From Rodentolepis nana (taxonomy: Eukaryota; Platyhelminthes; Cestoda; Cyclophyllidea; Hymenolepididae), in NCBI GenBank assembly GCA_900617975.1, contig UZAE01012301.1, positions 1-47,151 of the forward strand: a DNA stretch of 47,151 nucleotides, given 5' to 3'. The position numbers and the translations under genes were made by a program. The number at the start of each line of letters is the position of its first letter. Within the stretch, counting starts at the first letter, position 1. The notes beneath the pieces are model-generated. The model was not told the DNA's origin and did not search any database. It saw nothing but the letters and a program-made list of their open reading frames with translations. This document shows positions 1 to 11,800 of this stretch, one piece after another.

Positions 1-309
1 AACATTTAGTTATTTCAAATGGCAGGCTTTATCATAATTATCATTACCCCTCACAGAGGGGAGGATTATCAAAGAAGCAGAAAGTCGAGGGGTGAGGAAC
101 AGAAAAATGATTCAAAGATGTAAAAGAGACAGACTGACACAAGGGTAGAAAAAGGTGAGGTGAGTACTGTGGAAGTGGTCGGATATGACATATAGTGGGG
201 CTATAGTAGTTTGAAGTCAGAAGTCAACTGCCTATTAATAGACTTTTTTGCCCTATGAGTATCCATTGCCCAGGGTGCACCACGTGGAGGTAAGTCTATC
301 GCACACCCC
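1..309 (-). mobile_element. SINE copy A (near full length)
   Basis: This is a copy of the dispersed roughly 310-bp retroposon, with the tail side at the left (TTATTTCAAATGGCAGG) and the structured head at the right (CCACGTGGAGGTAAGTC then GCACACCCC). Relative to other copies it lacks about 20 bp after the tail-proximal block (ATCATTACCCCTCACAG). The head is intact, including the GAGGTAAGT motif. It probably lies in the intron upstream of the receptor exon at 807, antisense to that gene. The left flank is cut by the window edge, so target-site duplication cannot be tested. Confidence 0.85.
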
Positions 310-806
310 AATTCCAACAATATAGGTCATCTAACAATACTTCTGTTATTAAGAGGATTCAATCATCTTTACCAGATCAGAAGGTAAAGGATTGAGGTGG
401 GCAAATAGTACATTGAGCAATAGTATGGAGATAGGAGAGAAGTTGGAACAGTGGGGAGAGAGATATGAGGATCTAAACAGCATGTTTGTGCAAAGAGTTG
501 TGCGAAGTAGGCTGAATGAGATACGCCGAGAAGAGTTGTCCATTTGTCGATGATTTTTCTGAATCACACTATGACAATTCTGAACTGTTGACCTTTGCAT
601 GGCGTGACTAGGATATGCCATGAAGTGAACAGAGAAACCCAACAGACTGATATGAGTGATAGGTGAATATGGCATACATTGATCATTCCGTGAGGTTCCA
701 AGAAGTCAACGAAAGCCAGAACGTTCGTGAGTGAGTTACGTGGAGACCACACTCACTCCAGTTGACTGCTTTTGCTATTTATAACTACCTTAGTTATTTT
801 CTCTAG
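310..806. other. Probable intron sequence upstream of the receptor exon
   Basis: About 500 bases between SINE copy A and the receptor acceptor at 806. Short open frames on the minus strand here have no recognisable product. I see only the polypyrimidine tract and AG that open the receptor exon. Confidence 0.5.
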
Positions 807-2106
807 ATTATAATTGAAGGACTGGGTCGTATGATGCTTGTTCGGCAGAGTATACCATTGCCAGAAGAGAAGAAGACTCTCAGCCACGTCGTGGCTCGAA
901 CAGCTAGCGGTGGAGTGTTGGCCGGTCTGGGTGGATCAGCTGGAATGGGTCACGGCTCACGACGTCGCAAAGTTCGTGTCCCCGAATTACAATCAAGCAA
1001 ATTCCTCGATGACTATGACGATGATCTGGACATGGGGAATTTGGAGGGACATTTCAGCAGTTATAATAATTCTACCAACAATACTGAATCACCAAGAAGA
1101 CAGACATTTGGCAAGTATCAATTCAATTTATGCCAATTTTGTGCCTTTGTATTGTTTAGTAACTTAGACCAAAATAGCGCGTTGCCTCCTCAAATCCATG
1201 TGTCCCAGTTCCTGTCCTCTTTGTACTTAAATAAGAACTTTAAAAGAACCCATTTATTCCCTCGCAATCAACTTTGTTAAAATATTTCGCCATGACCTTG
1301 ACAGAAATTTACCTATTCGCTACGACACTTCTTCCACTTTATGCCCAAACCCCATTTTAGGGTTTAAATATAGAATACAGAGAGTTTATGTTTTTAATGC
1401 CGATTAGCCTCCAAAAGGCCACCTACTAAAACATAAAGTTACGAATATTTTGAGTTTCTTTTCTGACTGCTATACACCCCCAAGAAACTGAAATCAACGT
1501 CCTCGAGAGTAGTAGGTGCTAACTCAAATTCTCCAAACAATTCAATGTTAAATGGGCAAAAAATGAAAGTGGTGGGTCAGGAGACTTGTTTCATAAAATG
1601 AATATAACCAAAACTCGCTCCATTTTCCTCTTTTAGGTCCAATTCCAAATTGTGTAGATGGAGTCGGCGACTGGAAGAACCACATGCCCACAGCAGGAAA
1701 TAGGGCAGGTTATGGACTACAGGGTCATTCAACATGTCCAGGTTGCATGGGATTGGCTGACTCAGTGGGCGACATTTCTCGTTACAGTGGGCCCCAAGAT
1801 TGGCATGGCGGCAACCAGTCTCAAGAATCAACTCGAGACGCGAACTCAGCTAATCCGAATTTGGATTCAGAGGACTCTCCAATTATGCTGAGTTCAAGTA
1901 CTAGTCTTGAACGCGATGTGCGCGAGCTGAAGCGTTATGTACGCATGTTTGTCAATCGTCAGAAGGAAGGGGCTCGTAAAAATACAATTGCCATGGAATG
2001 GCGCACAATGGCATTAGTTTTAGACCGTCTATTCTTCTTCGTCTACATAGCAACAATTGGAATTACTGTAATCACCGTTTTTACTGTAAAAAAACGCACA
2101 GCATAA
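807..2106 (+). CDS. Nicotinic acetylcholine receptor subunit, C-terminal part (partial, two exons)
   Basis: This is the 3' end of a Cys-loop ligand-gated cation channel subunit; the ligand-binding domain and TM1-TM3 must lie left of the window. Exons are 807-1110 and 1637-2106, giving 257 residues to the TAA. The first exon follows a TTTTCTCTAG acceptor and starts IIIEGLGRMMLVRQ, which fits the segment right after TM3 of nAChR subunits. A long low-complexity cytoplasmic loop follows (acidic DDYDDDLD, Gly/Ser/Asn rich). The last exon carries the amphipathic MA helix (LERDVRELKRYVRMFVNRQK), then EWRTMALVLDRLFFFVYIA and the hydrophobic TM4 (TIGITVITVFTV), ending KKRTA. The reading frame joins only if the intron is of GC-AG type (GCAAGT at 1111, TTTTAG at 1631-1636); the nearby GT at 1115 gives the wrong phase. 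An alpha-type subunit is plausible, but the diagnostic vicinal cysteines are outside the window. Family call is firm, subtype is not. Confidence 0.85.
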
Positions 2107-2127
2107 AAGGCGGCTTTAGCCGAGTCA

Positions 2128-2133
2128 AATAAA
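2128..2133 (+). promoter_or_regulatory. Candidate poly(A) signal of the receptor gene
   Basis: AATAAA lies 21 bases after the stop codon. A second AATAAA lies near 2238 and could be the one used if the 3' UTR is longer. Confidence 0.4.
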
Positions 2134-5100
2134 TGGAAAAAGCACGTTCTATCGCTCATCCCGCTCACTTTCTTCCAATCATTTCTCCCCTCTTTTCGCT
2201 AGCCAATTATCACTCGCGAGTTAAATATCGATATCCAATAAAACTTATGCCTCACTTTGATATTTTATGTGCTTTGACCAATGACTATCAAAAATGCGGA
2301 AGCACCCAAGTTTATAAGAAATTTATTTTAATTAATGTCTGATAACTGGAGCGGCTGGTATTTGCGCAGTGGATGAATCATACTTTATAATCTAGTTTTC
2401 ACAATATAACTGAGATAGAGCTAAGTTTATGCATAATTTTCGTGTTAGCTTTTGATGGTGAAATTAACATTCCAGTTTAAAATATGCCACTCAATAAAAC
2501 CCAACATGAAATTCCATTCCATGACCTATGACAATGCAAAATCACGTTTTAATTGCATTTGCATGTGAGCACTCCAAATTACAAAATCATCCCATAAAGA
2601 GTGAAGGAATAGTTTACAATGAAGTCAGTATTAATAGTCCTGTTTCAAACAAGTTCTGAGTTGTTCGTTTTTATAGATAGGATATGTTCCATTCTGAAAT
2701 ATCCAAATGTTCTAGACTGCATATTAATTATTTGATCCACGGATTTCTGGGTGCTTTCATGTTTGCAATGTTACCAGTTTTTTACCAGTAGTTCTAATAA
2801 AATGGTTAAGTAAATAGCTTCTTTCAGTTGCTGCCTTTAAAAATGACATTTAAAATAAAGCGGAGCTCGATGGAATTCACTCATGGAGAAATCAGAGTTA
2901 ATAAATTATAAGAGATACCAGCTCACCTACTGTTCCTTTGGAGAATACACCCTCATTTACGAAAATCATTAGCAATTATTTAGGATATGTAACCACGATA
3001 GAATCAATTTTGAATTTTTCGAGTTTATTTTACCCCCAAATCGGCAATTACTATGACTAACGATTCATGCATCTGACTTCATTTCTAAAATTTCGGTTAA
3101 TCCAACCTTATCTCTTCTCAAATCGATCAAAGTCTGGCCATTTATGCCGAAGATACAATAAACCTTAACCAGAACGCTTTATTTAATTTCAGACCTATGA
3201 CTTTAATGAACGAAAAGTGACTAACGCTTTTTTGAACAGCCATAAAACACCAATTCTGCTTTAATCATGGCATTTGAAAATAACCCGGAATTATATTTAG
3301 CGTTTTTTACCCTACCAAGTCGAATCTAAATATGAGTTTGACGGAAAAAATGGATGTTTATTAATATTTCACAAAAAAGGAATGCGAAATATAACGGCAA
3401 CGTGTCCAGTTCAAATTCCTTCCACAGCATTTAATTAAGATAATTTAAGCCCTTCCGATTGCTAACCGGGCTAGATGTCGACTCCTTAAGGGAACGACAA
3501 TCGGAAACTAATAATTTCCGAGTTCATTTCGAATTAAACGGAAAAAACCTTTAGTTACATATCAAACCAATTACCAATGGAAAGATGATCAAAGATCAGC
3601 ACCTCAAACAACATTTTCATTATAAATTTTGCAAAGTTTCGTGTTTTAATTATTGTAAACGCTGCCAATAAAACTTGTTGACTGATTAAGTGGACAAGAA
3701 AGCATAAACCCACACACTAAATATTGGATAAATTTCAGCCCCCGAACATGCGAGTATTCATACGACGCGTTTCTGGTGCGTCCGTATATGCGAACACAAC
3801 TTGATTTTAAAAATTGCCAGACATTCTGTTTGGCTAAAACATTCGTAATGTGCTAAAACGAATGATGTCAAAGAGATAGATAGTTGGATAGACAGACAAC
3901 CAGCCAGCTAGGCGTGTGTGCGCCAAACAGAGACGTACGGACAGGCCTTCATCACGCGTGAATTCACACAAACTTTGTGGTGGTACAGACAGACGCGCGA
4001 AAGGCAGGCGTGTAGCCTATTGGTTGTTGGTTAACTGCGCGCGTCCTCAATACGATTTTGTTCAAGGCATAGTAAAGGTTCAACTATCTAGTGTCCTGGG
4101 CTGGTTCTATTTATTGTGCTATCATTATTTGGTATTAGTACCTATTTCTGAAATGCATAAAATTTCAGAGGCATAGTTAAGCCGTGAGCCTGTAAATGGA
4201 TGAGCAAATTAAAGAAAGGGTCTTAGTTTTAAATCACGGTTAAAATAAGCTTCAATTTCCTGGCGTTTTAATGTTAAATCAATGCCGGTGTAATGATGGC
4301 GATTTAAGCCTACCTACTGGGATGAATTCTTTAAGCTTTCTTGGGTTCTCTATGGTGCTATTGATACCAAAAGCTTTGAAAAAGCGAAAAACTTTGACGG
4401 GATAGGAGAGGTAATTAAGTCAGGGCGACAGTGCTCAAACTTTCTTTGAATCTCGGAGATACTAAGCCGCCCGTATTCTCATAAAGGCTGATTCCTGTAC
4501 TATGCTTTAAAGAACAAAGTTCATGATTTAATTGCCTAATTTAGGGGTGAGACTACTTTAATCGTTGGGGCATTCATAAAAGATACGTTTTTTCACATTG
4601 TATACCTATCATTGCCTCTCTTATCGATTTGCGACAGGCAAGCAACACGAAGATTAACCATTTGCCGCATATACACTTTGTGGATGTCATATCGTCAACT
4701 GGTCGGCTCGACAACTGGATGATTCACCACCAAAGGCCATCGACGATTACCACTGTCGTGAAACAGATGCTACTGTGTTTATGTATCCAATACGTCAGAG
4801 CAAATATATAATTGTGAAATATACTCCTATTCGATATGTATATAGTAAGCTAGAACCGAGGAACTGTTTCAACCAAAGACAGGAGTTAGTTGATCACAAT
4901 GAATACCGACCGGCGTTTAAGAAGAAAGAAGTCTTGACTGATTCGAGTTATTTGATTATATCATTTATCCCAAGTCCGAAAGTGAGATCTCACCGCTCTA
5001 ACATACAAAACCGCATATGAAATTTTACTCCAACAATAATAGGACTGACTAGAGTTTAAGTTCTTCTGTCTTCTTCCTAATAGATATGAGGAACTGTAGT

Positions 5101-5820
5101 GATAGCATACGTGTCAATAGTAAAGCCAACAATCACACCACTGATCGTTTAAGCCTACATTACAAGTTTAGTTATGGCCAATACTGGAGAAAGCCACACA
5201 AATGGCTAACAATGACAAGAGGCAGCATAGGCGCGAATCGGTATTTAAAATAGGTGTGTGTATTTATAATTAATATGATGTCAGAGTATGCGCGTAAACA
5301 GTGAGAATAAAATATACACGAGAAGTAGTAGAAGACACGGCAAAAGAGTAGCCCAAGATTAAATACTATTACCGAGAAAATTAGAGTATTATATATGGTG
5401 GAGATATTAAAATAACATGTGGTCACGGACACAAATAAGAGGGCCGAGTGGGGGGGGGAGTGAGAGGAGGGGGAAGGGTGGGGGTTGGATTAGAAGAGAA
5501 AACGGCAAAATAAAACTAGCCACACACGCACAAAATACACATAGTTGCATCGTTAGGATCAAATGACAAATTCGCGTATAAAATTCATCGATGGCGTCTC
5601 AGTAGATAAAGTCGCACACAGGAAACTAACAATAAGAGTCTGTACACAATCAATGTTAAGCGTGTGCCTTGAATTAGGAGGTGCAGTAGAAGAGAATGTA
5701 AGATACAGGTTATAAAACAGGTCGGATGGGGAATGAAGCTGATCACTGTACACAGAGAGAGGGGGGGGATTGAGGTGATGGATATGGCCTGTACACAGAG
5801 GTGTATGACGCTTACACGAG
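2134..5820. other. Convergent intergenic region, no gene recognised
   Basis: AT-rich spacer between the 3' ends of the receptor gene and ARID2. Open frames such as 3916-4176 and 5172-5432 (minus, hydrophobic) show no known domain and no splice-supported extension, so I do not call them. A purine/G-rich stretch (GGGGGGGGGAG and GGGAAGGGTGGGGG) lies at 5450-5490 and another G run at 5761-5768. The ARID2 3' UTR must occupy the right end, but no AATAAA on the minus strand stands out. Confidence 0.5.
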
Positions 5821-8800
5821 CTACCTAAAGTTCCGAGAATTTTCCTCTGCCCCAGAGGCATCTGTTGCCATGATGGAGAGGCATTTCATGAGAACATTCG
5901 ACGCTTCGCCTCCAGATAAGGCTAGGTCGACAAGTAACGGCTCAAAGGGTACCAATCGCCTGCAAGAAGAGCAAAAAAAACAAGATGAACACTACTCACA
6001 CTGCTAAGCGACAACTTGAGCCGTAAGGGAACGTACTTTCTAGCCAGAGATGAATAAGTGACAAGGTTTTGCAGAATCAGAGCAGTTGTAAGACGAATGT
6101 GTTTAGTAACAGGTCCCTCCTTGGATTTTTCTGCAATGCAAGGAAGAAAATCGGCCTGAAGGGTCTGGCGAAACTCACGTTCGACCACTGCTACCCGAGA
6201 AGTGTTAACAGAGGATTTGGTGGTGGTGGTGGTCAGGGATGTTAAAGACGCCTCCCCATCAGAGGTTACTTGAGACAGGTTGCAATGGTTCTCACGAAGA
6301 TGCTCCAATAAAGACAAAGAACCTCGTCGAATGGTTGATTGCTTGCAGCCTGACCAGGGACATGTCTACAAAATAGGAGAGATTAATAATTTAATTTAGA
6401 GACCAATAGTTGTGGAATTTCCTAATTTTATTATAAAAATAGCAAATATGGGTCTAGTTGCAATTATGAAAAAAGCATTCGGGACACTCGAATTATTATT
6501 TCAAATGGCAGACTTTATGATATTTATCATCAGTCTCTTAGTTGATTTCAGCTTCCCCCAAGGGTGGGGGGTACATTTATAACAGTTAATTAATAGCAGT
6601 TCATTAGCCGTCTTCTTGCTTCCCCGTATCTCTGGCTTTCCGTCGTTGTCTTTAGGGATAGACACCGAACCAGGTGGGTCTTCTCCATTTCCTCCTGAAG
6701 GTTACATAGGGGGCATGTTGGTCAAGTGTATACTCCTAATCTGTGAAGCTGTTTTGCCAGGCAATCGTGACTGGTACGTAGTCTAAACTAAGCAACGGCT
6801 TCGATTCTTGGCCAGTCGGCTATGTCGGAGAGTGTCACTGTCCACGGTTTCTCCTTTGTTTGAGCTTTAAGTTCATTGCACCTTGAGATCTTGAATTCTG
6901 TCCTGATTAAGGTCTTCATTATGTGGGGAAAGACATCGACCGATCTATGCCTTACGTGACGCTCAAATTCGACCAGAGTAAAGGGACGAAGAACACCCTA
7001 AGTTGATCGGTATTATGTATTGCCTTTTTTAGGTGAAAGATAGTATAAATTGCAATATTTGTAAGGGTGAGATGCATAGCTATAATTATGGGGATGGAAG
7101 ATGGAAAAGAGTTGGGAGTTTCGGTCAGTAGGAAACGAGAGATTGAATTCCTCCACTCAACCGGTAAAGCCTGTGTGCAACAGTTTTTATACGACCTTTG
7201 GAAGAGGACCCCACGGGATTCCTAACGTCAAAAAAAAAACCGAATGGGCTTTCTGATAAGTGGGGCTTAAAGTTGGCCGTTGATATGGAATGGCCTGTTC
7301 AACGCGATGGCTTTGCGTCTTGCTGTTGATTCCCCATTCGATTCTTCAATCCATCACCCCTATTTACCTAAGAGGAGAGCTAAAATCAATGCTCTGAGTT
7401 TGAATTTTCTAAGTACACTTGGCAACGCTTTATTCAATTGCACAAACACTGAATACATTGAGATCAATATCTGTTGAGGTTGTATTTCACATTAAGCTTA
7501 TTTAATTGGTAAGTAGTAGGAAAAGCAGTTCCTTTCTAAGGGTATACACAGAAAGTTCTCAGAATAGAAAAGATGTGCTTCCAATGTAATTGATCAAATA
7601 AAGGAACCAATCAATCAACCAGGTAAACATTACACTATCGAAAGAAAGTTCAAAATCTGTGCGAAGAGAATGAAGGACGATTAATTTAGTTTCATTGAAT
7701 GAAAGCGATTTTTCACCCTCATTAAGAGGGCAAAGACATGGCAAGGAAAACTCTTATCTATTCATCCCTCTTATTCAACAGGGATTGTCAACTGACTGGT
7801 CTCGTACTCGCGAACGCTAGGATTGAGAAATTCTATGCGACTAATTAAACCATGATCAAATGCCATTTGATACACAAGACCACTGAAAAAACGAGTGAAA
7901 ACAGTGATGCTGAATCGGAAAGTATCAAGTTTTCATGAAAGCTCACTAAGCCGGTATAGTAGACCAGTATCTATAGTATTTTACTATTTCAAACCGATTA
8001 GCTAGATAAACACCCTTAGGCAGGCAAAGGAATATTGAAATCCGCTTATATATTCAATTAATTCTTTGGGAATCTTAACAAATTACTCGAGTGAGATAAA
8101 CTGTAGAAGTTAACACTCTCCTAGAAACAATGAAGAGAGTATTCAACAACTTACAAGATCCTGTTGGGCTTTCAACAATCCAAAATGACTCGAGTAGATA
8201 TGTGCAAAGAGCCGATCACCTGAGGGAAAAGACCTCCTACAATCCCCTCCCCACATGCAAACAAACGCCGCGGAAGTTGTCTGCCGAATCGATTGTTGGG
8301 TCGTAGTGGCCTGTTGTTGAGGAATTGTAGAAATCAGCTGGGGCTGTTGCTGCTGGGGCATGATGGTCGCAGCAGGCGTCGGCGCAATCGATAATTGAGC
8401 ATTGGGAGCGAGGGAGTAGAGAAAAACTTGTTGCGGAGCACCAGTAGGAGTACAACCACTTGCTGTGGATGTCGAAGCCATGAAGGTTCCAAGACAAGTT
8501 AGTGTCTGCGGAGCAGCAATTTCAGAGTTATTGCTAATAACTGTTCCTGGAGCAGCAGCTGACTGCATGACAAGAGATGGCCGACAAGGAGACGTGATTC
8601 TATTAGGATCCTGAGTCGGATTTTGGGAAGTGGGGAGGAGAGTGCGGAATTGTAAAACCCCTTGAGAGGTATCGATTAGAGTGGGAGCAGACCCGGTGGG
8701 CTGGGCCGTGTTGGTGGTGAAGCCATTCAGCATTCTTTTCCCATCCATAATGGGAAATGCGATAGCGGAGGCTGTGATTACTGGTTGTTGAATTTGAATG

Positions 8801-11800
8801 GATCCACTGCAAAGGAGAGAAACATGTGAGAACGAGCTAAAGAAAGGCAAAAACGGGAGCTTTTTGAGACTCGGTCTGGAGGTTGAGCCATATGAGATTG
8901 GTATACGCCAATAAAGTGTAATATAAACAGACATGCAAACACGTGTGACTAGAAAACAGAAGTATTTACGCCAAAATGATAGGTGTAATTTACTTTGCAT
9001 AAAATGTGGGAGAAATTTCACTAAAAAGTGATATTTAAGAGGTTTGAGGGAACATGACATAGAATTCAAGTGCAGTGAGTGCGTCGCAGTCGACCAAACC
9101 TTCTTGGATAGTGATACAATTTGACGCAAGAAGTGACTCCGAAGTGATTCGATTTGATTTCTGTTACCTCCACTTCAATGACTTCAAGCAAACAAACCAA
9201 CTTGTGGGAATAATTTCTATATCTATTCTTTCGAATAGTCGTTGGCCCATTCTCCAAAGGTACAGTTGAGATAAAAGAAATTTAGGTAGAAGCTGCCAGT
9301 ATCAATATTTGATGGAAATTTTAATAAACTAGGCAGCAAAGCGAGTATTTTGGCCTTCAGTGAAGGCGTTACCATGGTATAAAGTGAACAGAAAATGTGA
9401 CAGAACATAAAATAAAAAGGTACTTAAACAATAGGAAAATCTTTCGGATTTAGGAAAATAGAAAAAAACAAAATTAAGCTTCCATTTTCAAATCGATTCC
9501 AAGAACTTGCATAAATCAAGTACAAGCGAATGAGCTTTAAATCCGCTTTGTTGGAATTTTGTTCAAGGCAGTGAAAATAGCCAATTCTTAATAGATATTT
9601 GAAAACAATATTAACGTATTTTTTTGGATTTTATGATCACTTGGACTAATGAAGAAAGGGTTACTTATATATGGACAACAGAATTGAAAATACATTGACA
9701 TAATCAGAATAAGAGAACCAGGTTGTTATTTTTAAATAGTAACGCACTTTGTGGCAAGTTCAATAGGTCCATTACTAGACACGGGAATCAAATTATCAAC
9801 GATTGTAGGCGGATTCGTGGCAGTGGCTAGAAGTTTGATAGGTTGCGGTGTAGGCGTAACGGAAGTGGTTCCATTGACAAGACTTGCGACACCGCCGGTA
9901 GGATTGATGGGGGTGTTTCCCAATACCCCTCCTCCTCCTCCTCCACTTTCACCATCAGTCTTGATTGCTTCCTCAAACAGACGTACTTGTTTCGGTCCCG
10001 GTGGTACCACAGCTTCCGATGAGGCGATTGTGGAGGGCGTCTCTATTAAATTGACGGCACTTCGTTTGCGGTTAGCCTGTAAAGAACGACAGGTTGAAGT
10101 GACACACATATATATATGGAATCTATGGCACTTCCACAATTAATCACTCAGTTATCCCCAAATTCACATTGCTAACCAACCCTCCTCTCTCAGATTCTCA
10201 AGAAGTGCAATTGGCAAAAAGAGGGGTAAGAGATTGGAACTTTCCCGATAGAAAAGTCCAAAGATGAGTGCTGCAAAACACCCTTCGTTGATAGCCGGGG
10301 GGAAGGTACATAGTACACTGACACTGAAATTGACGAAATAGTTCCTTCCCCAATCATTATAAAAACTAATTCCTTATTCATAGCCGTATTAAAAATAGAC
10401 AAATTTGTAAAGTGCACACCTTTATTCAGGCCCAAAAGCCGGTCCCAAACAATAGCCCATTGGTACCTAGGGCAGATTTGAAAATAAACATATATCTGGA
10501 ATTATGGCTAGACAGAGGTATTGAAATCGTTTTTTTCATTTACGTCCATTGTTAAGCAAAAAGAATCAGTTTAAGATATTAGTCATTCTCTTCTCTATGC
10601 ACCTTCTTGAGCCTTAAAGGACTCGGTAAGAGCAAGCATTTCGGATTGAGATATCCAGAAAAAAGGATCAAACGGATTCTGGAAATGGTTGGAGTCAAGC
10701 TAACCCTACAATGCGCTATGCCAGGGTTGTGAGTGCGCACGTATAAGCGCGTGCCAATGAGCCAGCTACCTTTCCAGCGTATGTGACGTCACACACAAAT
10801 AGCCGTAGCAGTAGCATTATTAGCATCATCACACAACAATAAATACACAAAGCGCCAACCGGCGTTGACTTCAAGGTCATACAACATTCACGTGACCTCG
10901 AAACACGCACATGTGCGGCCACACAGCAACAAACCAACACACACGTGTCGCAACGCGCGCGTCACAACGCTTAACCACACACCACACCCTCGAAACCCTT
11001 TCTCGTGCTGACCACGTGGAGGTGTCACACAAACGTAGACTTACTTTTGGGGTTGTTGCAGCAGCAGTCGAAGGAGGTACCGGTGTTCCAATGGGAGATT
11101 TTAGTCCCTTACCATCGGAGTTTTGATTGGCTAGACAAGTTCCTAACATGTGTTGTACACCTGAAGAGAAAAACAAAGATTTCAAACATGAAATGAACCA
11201 AAGGGGATATGGAAATGTGACCGTCTAAGAGACACATACCAAGGGCTTGATCAACGGGTTCCGGAGCGTCGACGTGTTTGAGTTTGTTGTAGTGGATCTC
11301 CACGTTTCCATTGGGAACAAGAACCTTCACCTGGTCGACAGATGGGAAGACGGTTCTAGAGAGAGAAGGAAAAATTGAAATCTAAGCATGACACAGAGCA
11401 AATACTTAAGTTCATCTGCACAGATTTTTGGCCGCGATGTGGATTGTAACGCATTATAAATATAGCTCGTTTGAGTAGATAAGTGGGATATACTTGTTAT
11501 GAGACCTACTCAGGTCAATCCACTTCAATAACATGAACTTTCCAAATAATCAGATAGACCACATACCAAACTTATTATTACACTTATAGCCTTTCCTACT
11601 CATTAACAATATTCGTGAAGTGCCGTAAGTAACGACACTTATAGGAGCTTTCCAGTTGGTAGAAAATGCGGAATACACTCCGAAGAGATACTCAAGAAAA
11701 TAATCTACTATTTTGATAGGAAATACTGGAGAAATCGACATTAAAATAGTTTCTCATTAAAAAAATCAGAGGAGTAGCACATTAGAATTCCCCCTTTCAG

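Noticed and set aside
283..309. SINE head as a spliced-leader or U1 gene because of GAGGTAAGT / ACTTACCT
   Set aside because: No Sm-site-bearing snRNA body follows, the exon part does not end in ATG as flatworm leaders do, and the motif is inside a TSD-flanked retroposon.
1115..1116. GT donor for the receptor exon at 1115
   Set aside because: It leaves two bases over, and no acceptor near 1637-1680 restores the frame into the MA helix/TM4 exon; the GC donor at 1111 does.
3916..4176. Possible small gene, 86 codons
   Set aside because: No domain, no splice signals in phase, no codon or similarity signal; consistent with chance.
5172..5432. Hydrophobic 86-codon frame on the minus strand
   Set aside because: It lies where the ARID2 3' UTR or spacer is expected; AT-rich sequence gives hydrophobic translations by chance.
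6491..6570. Calling this block an independent truncated SINE copy
   Set aside because: It begins right after the LINE stop and 3' UTR in the same orientation, without a TSD of its own, so it is better read as the LINE's own 3' end.
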